From Achromobacter animicus (lineage in GTDB: Bacteria > Pseudomonadota > Gammaproteobacteria > Burkholderiales > Burkholderiaceae_B), in the NCBI RefSeq assembly GCF_902859585.1, contig NZ_CADIJM010000006.1, forward strand, positions 62,001-126,000: a DNA stretch of 64,000 nt, given 5' to 3'. Below are positions 31,785 to 40,599 of the stretch, in pieces. The first letter of the stretch is position 1. Every line of letters starts with the position of its first letter. Made by a program: the position numbers and the translations under genes. Under the pieces are notes generated by a model. That model saw nothing but the letters and a program-made list of their open reading frames with translations. It was not told the origin of the DNA and ran no database searches.

Positions 31785-34403
31785 TTACAGCGGCCGGGCA
31801 GTCACGGCGCCGGGGGCAGTTACCGCGCTGGCGCTTACGCCCGCCGAGTCGACTGGCGCGGCTGCGGCAGGGACAGCTGGCGTCTGCACGCCGCCCGCAG
31901 CGGGCATGGCCTGCGCCTGCGGAACGGGGGCGGCGTCTGCGCGGGGCACGGGGATCGGCATCAGCGGCGGCTGGATCGGACTGCCTTCGGGAGCCGCGGC
32001 GCCGCCGGGAGGCAGCGGCTTGACCGAGGTGTCGACGCCGTCGGTCGAGCGGTTGTTGTTCAGGAAGTCGGTCAGCGCGTCGCCGGAAGACAGGTCCAGC
32101 GAGGCCACCGCCTGGCCCGGCGGGAATTCGGAGAAATAGTATTCGCCGTTGTCGACCAGCAGGCCGTCGGGGCGCGGCGCCGGCTTGGCTTGCGGCACGT
32201 CCTTCAGGACGGGCTGCATATAGTCCAGCCAGGTGGAGAGCGCCAGGCCGCTGCCGAACTCGTTGGTGCCCAGCGACTTCGGCTGGTCAAAGCCCATCCA
32301 GACGGTGGTGGCCAGCGTCTGCGTGAAGCCCGAGAACCAGACGTCCACGGCGTCGTTCGTGGTGCCGGTCTTGCCGCCGATGTCGTTGCGCTTGAGCACC
32401 TGATGCGCACGGGCGGCGGTGCCGTTGACCGTGACATCGCGCAGGATGTCGTCCATGACCCAGGCGGTGCGCGGGTCGATGGCGCGAGCCTGCGCGTCGC
32501 CGGCCACGACGGGCTGGGTCTTCATCAGCACATTGCCGGAGCGGTCCGTGACGTGGTCGATGAGGTAGGGCGTGACGCGGTAGCCGCCGTTGGCAAACAC
32601 GCTGTAGCCATTGACGACCTGCAGCGGCGTGGCGCCACCCGCGCCCAGCGCAAGCGGCAACACGGCCGGCCAGCGTGATTTATCGAAGCCGAAGCGCGTC
32701 AGGTAGTCCTGTGCGTACTGCGGTGAAATCGCCTGCAGGATGCGGATCGACACCATGTTCTTGGAGCGCATCAACCCCTGGCGCAGGGTCAGCATGGGTT
32801 CGTACTTGTTGCCGTCGTTCTTGGGCTGCCAGGCCTTGGAACCGGTCTGCTCGGCCGTCAGCATGAAGGGCTGATCGGAGATCTGCGTGGCGGGCGTCAG
32901 GCCCCGTTCCAGCGCAGCCGCATAGACGAACGGTTTGATGTTCGAGCCCGGCTGGCGCCATGCCTGCGTGACGCGGTTGAAGTGGCCGCGGTTGAAGTCG
33001 AAGCCGCCGATCATGGCGCGGATGGCGCCATCCTGCGGCACCATCGACACCAGCGCAGCCTGCAGCGCCGGCATGTTGATGATTTCCCAGTTGTCGCCGT
33101 TCTTGTGGATGTAGACGACCGAACCGCGCCGGATGCGCTGGGTGTCGCTGGCCTTGGGATTGAGCGCGCGGGCGACGACCGCCAGGGCCTTCTTGTCCGA
33201 AATGGTGATGATGTCGCGCCCGCTGCGCGCCACGGTGACTTCAGTGGGGCTGGCGGCCAGCACGACGGCGGCAAGCAGGTCTTCGCTGTCGGGCGACTTT
33301 TCCTGCACGCCGTCCAGGATCTCGTCGAGCGCCTGGGGGTCCTGTTCCACGCCGTCGGGCAGCTCGACCTGGTCTTCCGGGCCCGGATAGACGGCGCGGC
33401 GGGTGTAGTCGATGATGCCGTCGCGCACGGCGCGGTAAGCCGCTTCCTGCGCCTTGGAATCGATCGTGGTGTAGACGTCGATGCCCGACGAGTAGGTGTT
33501 CTCCTGGAACACGCCATACATCAGCTGGCGGGCCAGTTCTGCCGGATAGTCGCCGTGCACCGCAAAGCCGCGCGTGCTGCTGCCGTCCGCGCCGCGGATC
33601 GTGATGCGCTGTTGCAGGGCTTCGTCGGTCTGCTCCGGCGTCAGGTAGCCCAGCGTCTTCATGCGGCCCAGCACGTAATGCTGGCGGATCTCGGCGCGCG
33701 GGTAATTGGTGATCGGGTTGAAACGCGAGGGCGCCTTCGGAATGCCGGCCAGCATGGCGGCTTCGGCGGGCGTGACCTCCGACAGCGGCTTGCCCAGGTA
33801 CGTGCGCGAGGCGGCCGCGAAACCATAGGCGCGATGGCCCAGGTAGATCTGGTTCATGTAGAGCTCGAGGATCTGGTCCTTGGTGAGCTCGGATTCGATC
33901 TTGAACGTCAGCAGCAGTTCGTAGAACTTGCGTGAATAGGTCTTTTCGGACGACAGGTAGAAGTTGCGCGCGACCTGCATCGTGATCGTGCTGCCGCCCT
34001 GGGACTTGGAACCCTTGACGATGTTGGTCAGCACGGCGCGTGCGACGCCCATCCAGTCGACGCCGCCGTGGCTGTAGAAACGGTCGTCCTCGGCCGCCAG
34101 AACGGCCTGCCGCATTACCGGGGGGATTTCGTCGAAACGCAGCACGTTGCGGTGCTCTTCGCCGTATTCGCCGATGAGCACCTTGTCCGCGGTGTAGATG
34201 CGCAGGGGCACGCGTGGCCGGTAGTCGGTCATCGCGTGCAGGTCGGGCAGGCTGGGCCACGCCAGGGCCAGTGCGAGGCCAAGCACGACGGCGCTGCACA
34301 CGGCTGCGCCGGCGGCGGCGATGCCCGCTTTAACCAGGAGAGGTTTCCAGGGGAGGCCCGATTTGCCGCCCGGGTTGGCGGAGGATTGCTGGGGATTGCT
34401 CAT
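31785..34403 (-). CDS. mrcA: Penicillin-binding protein 1A
   Basis: An 872-residue bifunctional class A penicillin-binding protein. It has a short cytoplasmic part, one membrane helix (about residues 25-50), a GT51 glycosyltransferase domain (VLAAEDDRFYSHGGVDWMG, GGSTITMQVARNFYL) and a transpeptidase domain with SNIK (about residue 486), SKN and KTGTT (about 675). It polymerises and cross-links peptidoglycan in the periplasm. The C-terminal 100 residues are Pro/Ala-rich and probably disordered. The name mrcA follows from domain plan and length. Confidence 0.93.
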   Translation of the reverse strand: MSNPQQSSANPGGKSGLPWKPLLVKAGIAAAGAAVCSAVVLGLALALAWPSLPDLHAMTDYRPRVPLRIYTADKVLIGEYGEEHRNVLRFDEIPPVMRQAVLAAEDDRFYSHGGVDWMGVARAVLTNIVKGSKSQGGSTITMQVARNFYLSSEKTYSRKFYELLLTFKIESELTKDQILELYMNQIYLGHRAYGFAAASRTYLGKPLSEVTPAEAAMLAGIPKAPSRFNPITNYPRAEIRQHYVLGRMKTLGYLTPEQTDEALQQRITIRGADGSSTRGFAVHGDYPAELARQLMYGVFQENTYSSGIDVYTTIDSKAQEAAYRAVRDGIIDYTRRAVYPGPEDQVELPDGVEQDPQALDEILDGVQEKSPDSEDLLAAVVLAASPTEVTVARSGRDIITISDKKALAVVARALNPKASDTQRIRRGSVVYIHKNGDNWEIINMPALQAALVSMVPQDGAIRAMIGGFDFNRGHFNRVTQAWRQPGSNIKPFVYAAALERGLTPATQISDQPFMLTAEQTGSKAWQPKNDGNKYEPMLTLRQGLMRSKNMVSIRILQAISPQYAQDYLTRFGFDKSRWPAVLPLALGAGGATPLQVVNGYSVFANGGYRVTPYLIDHVTDRSGNVLMKTQPVVAGDAQARAIDPRTAWVMDDILRDVTVNGTAARAHQVLKRNDIGGKTGTTNDAVDVWFSGFTQTLATTVWMGFDQPKSLGTNEFGSGLALSTWLDYMQPVLKDVPQAKPAPRPDGLLVDNGEYYFSEFPPGQAVASLDLSSGDALTDFLNNNRSTDGVDTSVKPLPPGGAAAPEGSPIQPPLMPIPVPRADAAPVPQAQAMPAAGGVQTPAVPAAAAPVDSAGVSASAVTAPGAVTARPL

Positions 34404-34500
34404 TGCAGGCGATTCTAGGGCAGAACGCTATAGACCGCCCAGGGCGCAATAAGGTTTCGGTAACGAAATCTGCCCATGTGAGTGGATATTCAGCTTTTGT

Positions 34501-35316
34501 TCAGGTTGGCGAGGCCCCGGGGACGGATTGCAGATAACGCTGGGGTGGGGCGCCCAGTGCCCGATGAAACATGGCGGAGAAGGCGCTGGCGCTGCGGTAG
34601 CCGAGGTCCGCCGCAATGCGCGCCACTGGCACGCCCATCGACAGCCGGCACACCGCATCAGCCAGCCGCACCTGCTGCACCCACTGTCTGTAATTCAGTC
34701 CTAGTTCGGATTGAAACAATCGGATCAGCGTGCGCGCACTGGCGCCGACTTCGCTTCCCCAGTCCTCGATGCCGCGTTGCAGGCCGGGCTGGTCCAGAAT
34801 GGCCGCGCAGATGGCTTGCAGGCGCCGGTCGCGCGGCCACGGGATCTGAATGGGCACGATGCGCGCGGCGGCCAGCTCAGCCAGGATCAACCCCGCGATC
34901 TGCTCGACCCGTCCCCCGAGCGGGTAGTCGATGGGCTCGGCCGTCAACGCCAGAATCAATTCCCGCAGCAGGCCGCTGACCTCGATCACCTGGCACTCGG
35001 GCCAGTAGTCCCGGGCCGCGTCGGCCTGAATGTAAAGGGAACGCATCGAGACCGCGCCGACCATGTCGACGCCGTGCGGCACGCCCGCCGGCACCCATAG
35101 CGCGCGCAGCGGCGGCAAGGCCCAGAAGCCGCTGGGCGTGGTGACGCGCATCACGCCTTCGACGGCATAAATGAGCTGGGCGCGCGGGTGCGTATGGGGA
35201 CCGGTCTGCGCGCCGGGGGAAAATTCCTTGGCCATCGCCGTGACGACGCGCGGACGATGCTGGTAGTCCTGCGCGTTGATGCTGCGGGCGGGATCGGGGG
35301 GAGGGCGGACGACCAT
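34501..35316 (-). CDS. AraC family regulator with cupin sensor domain
   Basis: A 271-residue regulator with an N-terminal cupin-type ligand domain (PGAQTGPHTHPRAQLIYAVEG, then WVPAGVPHGVDM) and a C-terminal AraC DNA-binding domain with two helix-turn-helix motifs (ARIAADLGYRSASAFSAMFHRALG). The ATG at 35316 is favoured over 35361. It is divergent from the Fsr-like exporter at 35501 across about 185 bp and likely controls it. Confidence 0.87.
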   Translation of the reverse strand: MVVRPPPDPARSINAQDYQHRPRVVTAMAKEFSPGAQTGPHTHPRAQLIYAVEGVMRVTTPSGFWALPPLRALWVPAGVPHGVDMVGAVSMRSLYIQADAARDYWPECQVIEVSGLLRELILALTAEPIDYPLGGRVEQIAGLILAELAAARIVPIQIPWPRDRRLQAICAAILDQPGLQRGIEDWGSEVGASARTLIRLFQSELGLNYRQWVQQVRLADAVCRLSMGVPVARIAADLGYRSASAFSAMFHRALGAPPQRYLQSVPGASPT

Positions 35317-35500
35317 GGTGTCACTTCCGACAAAAGGATGAGGAGGCGCCGGGAAGCGCATGGCGCCTATTCTGCCATTGGGTTGGCATAGCGGTTGTCA
35401 CTTTCTCGACGAAAAATGGCAGATCGCGCCGGCGCCGGATTTCTACACTGATGCCTGGTTCCGGCGTGTGGCCGGCTTGTCCATTTTCTTCGTGCGACTC

Positions 35501-36754
35501 ATGAACTCCGTCCAGAATCCCGCTGCCGGCCTGTCTGCCTCGACCTCTGCCGCAGGGTCGCCCGCCGCGGGATCGCCCGCCGCCTCCGATCCCTCCACCG
35601 CCTTCAAGGTGCTGGGCGCGATCAGCGTGGCGCATCTGATGAACGACATGATCCAGTCGATCCTGCTCGCCATCTATCCCATGCTCAAGGACTCGTTCAG
35701 CCTGACGTTCACGCAGATCGGGCTGATCACGCTGGTCTACCAGCTTGCCGCGTCGCTGCTTCAGCCGTTCATCGGTTTCTATACCGACCGGAACCCCAAG
35801 CCGTACTCGCTGCCCGTGGGCATGGGCTTCACGCTGGTGGGCTTGTTGATGCTGTCGACGGCGCCGTCGTTTGGCTGGCTGCTGGTGGCGGCGGTGCTGG
35901 TGGGCACGGGCTCGTCGGTGTTCCACCCGGAATCGTCGCGCGTGGCGCGCATGGCGTCGGGCGGGCGGCACGGGCTGGCGCAGTCGCTGTTCCAGGTGGG
36001 CGGCAATGTGGGGTCGGCGTTGGGGCCGCTGTTGGCCGCGCTGTTCATCATTCCGCACGGGCAGGGCAGCGTGGCGTGGTTCTCGCTGGCGGCGCTGTTC
36101 GGCATCGTGGTGCTGATGTGGATCGGGCGCTGGTATGGCGCCAACCGCGTGCTGCTCAAACCGCGTGCGCGGCGCGAGGGCGCGGGCAACGGGTTGACGC
36201 GCAATCAGGTGCTGGGCGCGTTGGGCGTGCTGGGCGTCCTGGTGTTCTCGAAGTATTTCTATCTGGCCAGCCTGAACAGCTATTTCACCTTCTACCTGAT
36301 CGACAAGTTCGCGCTGTCGGTGCGCGAGGCGCAGCTGTATCTCTTCCTGTTCCTGGCCGCCGTGGCGGTGGGCACCGTGGTGGGCGGACCGGTCGGCGAC
36401 CGCATCGGCCGCAAGATCGTGATCTGGGTGTCGATCCTGGGCGTGGCGCCTTTCACGCTGATGCTGCCGCACGCCAATCTTTTCTGGACGGGCGTGCTCG
36501 TCGTCATCATCGGCGTGGTGCTGGCGTCGGCCTTCTCCGCGATCGTGGTCTATGCCCAGGAGCTGGTTCCGGGCAAGGTGGGCATGATCGCGGGCCTGTT
36601 CTTCGGCTTTGCCTTCGGCATGGGCGGCCTGGGCGCTGCGGTGCTGGGCAGGGTGGCCGATGCCACCAGCATCGGCTACGTCTATCAGTTGTGTGCGTAT
36701 CTGCCGCTGCTGGGCGTGGTGGCGATTCTGTTGCCGAAGATGCGGCGGGTGTAG
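35501..36754 (+). CDS. fsr: MFS transporter of the Fsr (fosmidomycin resistance) type
   Basis: A 417-residue, twelve-helix major facilitator protein close to E. coli Fsr: SVAHLMNDMIQSILLAIYPM, LAASLLQPFIGFYTDRNPKPY and SSVFHPESSRVARMASGGRHGLAQS are characteristic. Fsr exports fosmidomycin and some other small molecules; the natural substrate here is unknown. The N-terminal 30 residues include an Ala/Ser/Gly repeat (AAGSPAAGSPAAS). It ends 13 bp before the convergent pgaD gene. Confidence 0.87.
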   Translation: MNSVQNPAAGLSASTSAAGSPAAGSPAASDPSTAFKVLGAISVAHLMNDMIQSILLAIYPMLKDSFSLTFTQIGLITLVYQLAASLLQPFIGFYTDRNPKPYSLPVGMGFTLVGLLMLSTAPSFGWLLVAAVLVGTGSSVFHPESSRVARMASGGRHGLAQSLFQVGGNVGSALGPLLAALFIIPHGQGSVAWFSLAALFGIVVLMWIGRWYGANRVLLKPRARREGAGNGLTRNQVLGALGVLGVLVFSKYFYLASLNSYFTFYLIDKFALSVREAQLYLFLFLAAVAVGTVVGGPVGDRIGRKIVIWVSILGVAPFTLMLPHANLFWTGVLVVIIGVVLASAFSAIVVYAQELVPGKVGMIAGLFFGFAFGMGGLGAAVLGRVADATSIGYVYQLCAYLPLLGVVAILLPKMRRV

Positions 36755-36767
36755 GCCCGCCGTTCCG

Positions 36768-37214
36768 TCAGCCCGCCCGCAGCGATTGCAGGCGCGGCAG
36801 GCGGTGCTCGATGCCGTCGATCTGTCCCGCGCTGCCGTGGTGGATCACGGCGACGCGGGTGGCGCGCAGTTGCGTCAACTGGTCGGCGCTGACTTCAAAG
36901 CTCTTGGCCAGGCGCTGGTCGGTCAGCGGACGGATCGGCTTGCGGCGGTCCTTGCCGCCGAAGCGGCGGTGGTTGTACACGGCCCACGCCACGAGCACCG
37001 CCGCGTTGACCACGGCCAGCACGGCGTAGCCCCACAAGGTCTGCACAGTCGGCAGAAAGACGGGCAGCAGCGGCGCGTCCGGGCCGCTGGCGGCCCCGCG
37101 CAGAATGGCCAGGATGCCGGCGCCAAACAGGTAGACGAACGCGAACCAGCCAAAGGCGGTCAGCGCGAAGTCGAACAGATAGCCCGCGCGCGAGCGTTGC
37201 GTGGTGATGATCAT
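36768..37214 (-). CDS. pgaD: Poly-beta-1,6-GlcNAc synthesis protein PgaD
   Basis: A 148-residue inner-membrane protein with two helices (about residues 15-38 and 55-80) and a basic cytoplasmic tail ([19 protein letters not shown]). In E. coli PgaD joins PgaC to form the c-di-GMP-dependent polymerase of poly-N-acetylglucosamine. Identity rests on size, topology and operon position, since PgaD sequences diverge quickly. Its ATG overlaps the pgaC stop by four bases (37211-37214). Confidence 0.9.
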   Translation of the reverse strand: MIITTQRSRAGYLFDFALTAFGWFAFVYLFGAGILAILRGAASGPDAPLLPVFLPTVQTLWGYAVLAVVNAAVLVAWAVYNHRRFGGKDRRKPIRPLTDQRLAKSFEVSADQLTQLRATRVAVIHHGSAGQIDGIEHRLPRLQSLRAG

Positions 37215-38548
37215 GATGCCTCCGGTGATTTGATGCCGCGGTCGGGACTGGTCCAGCGGGCGCGCTGGGCCTGCTTGCGCAGCATGACCTTGGGGAAACT
37301 GACCAGCGTGGTGAAGAGGCTCACCATCCAGTAGGCCAGCGGATACCAGATGACCCAGTAGAGCGCGCGCGCCAGGCCCGGCTCATAGCGGCGGTCGATC
37401 AGGATGCTGACGGCGAACTGCAGCAGGCACACGACCGCCAGCATCATGCCGGTGAAGGCCGGCGGCAGCAGGCTGGCGATCTGCATGTTGTTGGGCAGCG
37501 CGACGATCTGGCTGATCAGCCACAGCACCACCGACAGTCCAAACGCAAACGCCCAGGCCGTCGACAGGCAGAACTCGGCCATCAGCGGCCACAGCCGGCG
37601 GTGGCGCCAGTTCCAGATCGAGCGCAGGTTCTTCAGGAACACCTCCGCGCCGCCCTGCGCCCAGCGCAGCCGCTGCTTCCACAATCCGCGCAGCGTCTCG
37701 GGCATCAGGATCCAGCACAGTCCGCGCGGTTCGTAAAAGATGGACCAGTGGTCGCGCTGCAGCTTCCAGCTGATGTCGATGTCTTCGGTGATCATGTCCA
37801 GGCTCCAATAGCCCGCGCGGTCCAGCGCCACGCGGCGGAAGGCCGCGACGACGCCCGACACCGTGAAGACCTGCCCGTACACGCGCTGCGTGCGCTTGAT
37901 GAGCCCGATGATCGACGAGAACTCGCCGACCTGGATGCGCCCGATCAGGGTGGAGCGAGTGCGGATGCGCGGGTTGCCCGTGACGGCGCCCACGCGCGGG
38001 TTGTCGATCAGCGGCGCCACCAGATAGGCGGCGGCATCGGGGTCGAGCAGGGCGTCGCCGTCGATGCAGACCAGGTATTCGCTGCGGGCCGCCAGTGCGC
38101 CCATGCGCAGCGCCATGGCCTTGCCCTGGTTCTGCGCCAGATGCACCACGCGCAGGCGCGGGTGTTCGGCGGCCATGCGGTCCAGCAGCGCGGCCGTGCC
38201 GTCGGTCGACCCGTCGTTGATGGCGATGACTTCGATGTGCGGATAGTTCTGGTTCAGGGCGGCCAGCAGGGTTTCTTCGCCGTTGTCGGCTTCGTTGAAG
38301 CACGGCACCAGAATCGACACCAGCGGCGAGCCGGCCAGTTCGGGCGGGGTGCGCTCAGACCCCCACGCCCAGTGGCGTTCCCAATGCCACCAGAAATAGA
38401 TGCCGCCAGCCATCCACATGCCGGACATGAACAGCGGATAGAAGAACACGAAGCCCAGCAGCGCTTCGCCGGTCAGCATCAAAGTGAATCCAAACGGCGC
38501 GCCGAGCACCGCGCAGAGAATCAGCAGGGCAATCAATCGATCAGTCAT
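37211..38548 (-). CDS. pgaC: Poly-beta-1,6-N-acetylglucosamine synthase PgaC
   Basis: A 445-residue processive glycosyltransferase of family GT2. Two N-terminal helices precede the catalytic domain with NDGSTDG, DGDALLD, TEDIDIS and QRLRW motifs, followed by three C-terminal membrane helices. It polymerises UDP-GlcNAc into PNAG and moves it across the inner membrane with PgaD. GGAGG upstream of the start overlaps the end of pgaB (ATGA at 38545-38548). Full length, all catalytic motifs present. Confidence 0.95.
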   Translation of the reverse strand: MTDRLIALLILCAVLGAPFGFTLMLTGEALLGFVFFYPLFMSGMWMAGGIYFWWHWERHWAWGSERTPPELAGSPLVSILVPCFNEADNGEETLLAALNQNYPHIEVIAINDGSTDGTAALLDRMAAEHPRLRVVHLAQNQGKAMALRMGALAARSEYLVCIDGDALLDPDAAAYLVAPLIDNPRVGAVTGNPRIRTRSTLIGRIQVGEFSSIIGLIKRTQRVYGQVFTVSGVVAAFRRVALDRAGYWSLDMITEDIDISWKLQRDHWSIFYEPRGLCWILMPETLRGLWKQRLRWAQGGAEVFLKNLRSIWNWRHRRLWPLMAEFCLSTAWAFAFGLSVVLWLISQIVALPNNMQIASLLPPAFTGMMLAVVCLLQFAVSILIDRRYEPGLARALYWVIWYPLAYWMVSLFTTLVSFPKVMLRKQAQRARWTSPDRGIKSPEAS

Positions 38549-40578
38549 TGGAGGGGATACCAGGCTTCGGAGATGGCGGGCCGGATGCCTTGCAACCGGG
38601 GCTGGTCTTGCGAGAAGTCGTCGGGGTAGTAGCCGAAGCTGCGGGCGCCGCGCAGTTGCACGCGGCGCATCCAGCCGGCCAGCACGTCGGTGTCCACCGG
38701 TGTGGCGTCGGGCCGGCCGGGGCCGGTGCGCCAGTCGCGGCTTTGCAGTTCGAACACGGTCCTGGACAGCGCGCCGGGCCGGCGGGCGACGGTGTCGACC
38801 AGTGCGTCCAGCCACGCGTTTTCCTTGCCGGGCGCCACGTTTTCCATCAGCGGCATCGCCATCGGCGCGGTCCAGTCGTAGGCGGCCAGAAAGTCGTCCA
38901 GGTTCTGGGCGAACCAGGTTTCGCTTTCCGGATTCAGGATGGGCTGGGCGTAGATGTTGCGGGCCGTCTTGATCTGCGGCCCACGCACGGCGCGCACCTT
39001 TTCTGCGAGCGCCATGGTGAAGTCCACCAGATGGCGGCTTTTGTAGCGGGTCCAGCGCTGCATCGTGTCCGGATCCGCACGAAGTTCCGCGATGCTGCCC
39101 GGCAGTCCGGCCGCGCGGTACGCGGCCAGCGCGCCGGGGCTGGCGTCCTCGAAGTCCGACAGCAGCGCGTCGTCGTGGAACAGGATGCCGTCGAAGATCG
39201 CCTGGCGCGCCAGGTCTTCGTACAGATCGCCGATGCGCGCGCGCACGGTGGCGTCAAAGGGCGACAGGCGGCGGTACTGGTCCGGGTCGGGCGCCACCTG
39301 TCCGGTGTCCGGATCCCAGCGCTCGACGCGCGGCAAGGCCGGGTCCATGTCGAAGGCCAGCACGGGCATCCAGGCGTAGACCATCACGTTGGCGCGGTTG
39401 TGCAGTTGCCAGGCGGCACGGTTGAAGAGGTCTGCGCGCATCGGCAGCCAGCGGTTCGGGAAGTACAGCGACTTCACCAGCCCATCGCCCTGCGGGTCGG
39501 AATAGGCCTGCAGGAACACCGTGTTGATCTGCATGTCCAGGATGCGCTGCACCAGCACGCCCAGGTTGCGGTCGGTCTGTTCCGGGTCCGGGTCGTAGAC
39601 GTAGTCCAGATCGATGTGCGCGACGCGCATGAAAGGGTCGGCCTCCATGCCCACCACGCTGTTGGCAAAGGACTTGAGCGCCGGATCGCTGGCCAGCAGC
39701 ATGCGCGGCGTGGACATCAGGCGGGACAGGCGCCCGGGGCCGTCTTCCAGCGTCAGCGCCATCTCGTAGCCGTTCTCGGCGGTGATGCGCAGCGTGGAGC
39801 CGCCTTCCGCGCCATAGGGCCAGACCCACACGCGGGGCTTCTTGCCGGTGGCCGCGCGGATCTTTTCCGTGATGGCGGCCACGTCGCGGCCCATGCGGGC
39901 GTCAAACTGCGCCTCGGTCTCGTACTGGCCGGTGCGCGCATCAAAGGCTCGGATTGCAGCGGCCGGCTCAGTGTTGCCCTGCGGATTGGCCAGCGCGCCG
40001 TAGTGCGAGGCGTCCGTGTGCGCGGCGATTTCCACAAGCCCGGAGCGCGAAATCTCGCGGATCTCGTCCCAGTTCAAAAAGCGGTTGCGGGCCTCGGGCG
40101 TGCCGCCGAAATCCACCGGGCGGTCGGACGGGGTGTCCATCCAGACGCCCACGGGCGCCAGCAGCGCCGGCCATCCGTAGGCTTTCAGGATGGGCAGCAC
40201 GCGGGTGTGGAAGCTGCGATAGCCGTCGTCGAACGACAGCAGCACGGCGCGGTCGGGCAGCGGCTTGCCGCCTTGCCGGGCGGCCAGGATCTGATCCACC
40301 GACACGGCCTCATAGCCGTTGGCGCGCAGCCAGGCCAGCTGTTCAGCGAGCCGGTCCGTGCGCACGCTGAGAAAGGCCTGATCGGGGTCGTCGTCTTCAA
40401 CGTCGTGATAGGCCAGGGCCAGGAACTGGCCATTGACCCACGGTTTGTCGATGGCCGCGACCGGGCGTTCGGCGGGCGGCGTGTAGACGGGGATGTCCTT
40501 GGCGCAGGCGGTCAGCGCCAGAATCATGAGGAACAGGATGCCGGCCAGGAGCAGCCGGGTATGCAGTTTGAGCATCAT
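38545..40578 (-). CDS. pgaB: PNAG N-deacetylase lipoprotein PgaB
   Basis: A 677-residue outer-membrane lipoprotein with lipobox LTAC (Cys25). Domain one is a CE4 polysaccharide deacetylase with SFDDGY near residue 115 and HTDASHY; domain two is the C-terminal PNAG-binding and glycoside-hydrolase-like domain ([17 protein letters not shown]). PgaB partly deacetylates PNAG, needed for export and adhesion; the Bordetella homolog BpsB also cleaves the polymer. Stop and pgaC start overlap. Confidence 0.95.
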   Translation of the reverse strand: MMLKLHTRLLLAGILFLMILALTACAKDIPVYTPPAERPVAAIDKPWVNGQFLALAYHDVEDDDPDQAFLSVRTDRLAEQLAWLRANGYEAVSVDQILAARQGGKPLPDRAVLLSFDDGYRSFHTRVLPILKAYGWPALLAPVGVWMDTPSDRPVDFGGTPEARNRFLNWDEIREISRSGLVEIAAHTDASHYGALANPQGNTEPAAAIRAFDARTGQYETEAQFDARMGRDVAAITEKIRAATGKKPRVWVWPYGAEGGSTLRITAENGYEMALTLEDGPGRLSRLMSTPRMLLASDPALKSFANSVVGMEADPFMRVAHIDLDYVYDPDPEQTDRNLGVLVQRILDMQINTVFLQAYSDPQGDGLVKSLYFPNRWLPMRADLFNRAAWQLHNRANVMVYAWMPVLAFDMDPALPRVERWDPDTGQVAPDPDQYRRLSPFDATVRARIGDLYEDLARQAIFDGILFHDDALLSDFEDASPGALAAYRAAGLPGSIAELRADPDTMQRWTRYKSRHLVDFTMALAEKVRAVRGPQIKTARNIYAQPILNPESETWFAQNLDDFLAAYDWTAPMAMPLMENVAPGKENAWLDALVDTVARRPGALSRTVFELQSRDWRTGPGRPDATPVDTDVLAGWMRRVQLRGARSFGYYPDDFSQDQPRLQGIRPAISEAWYPLQ

Positions 40579-40599
40579 GTCGTTTCCGGAAAAGCCAGG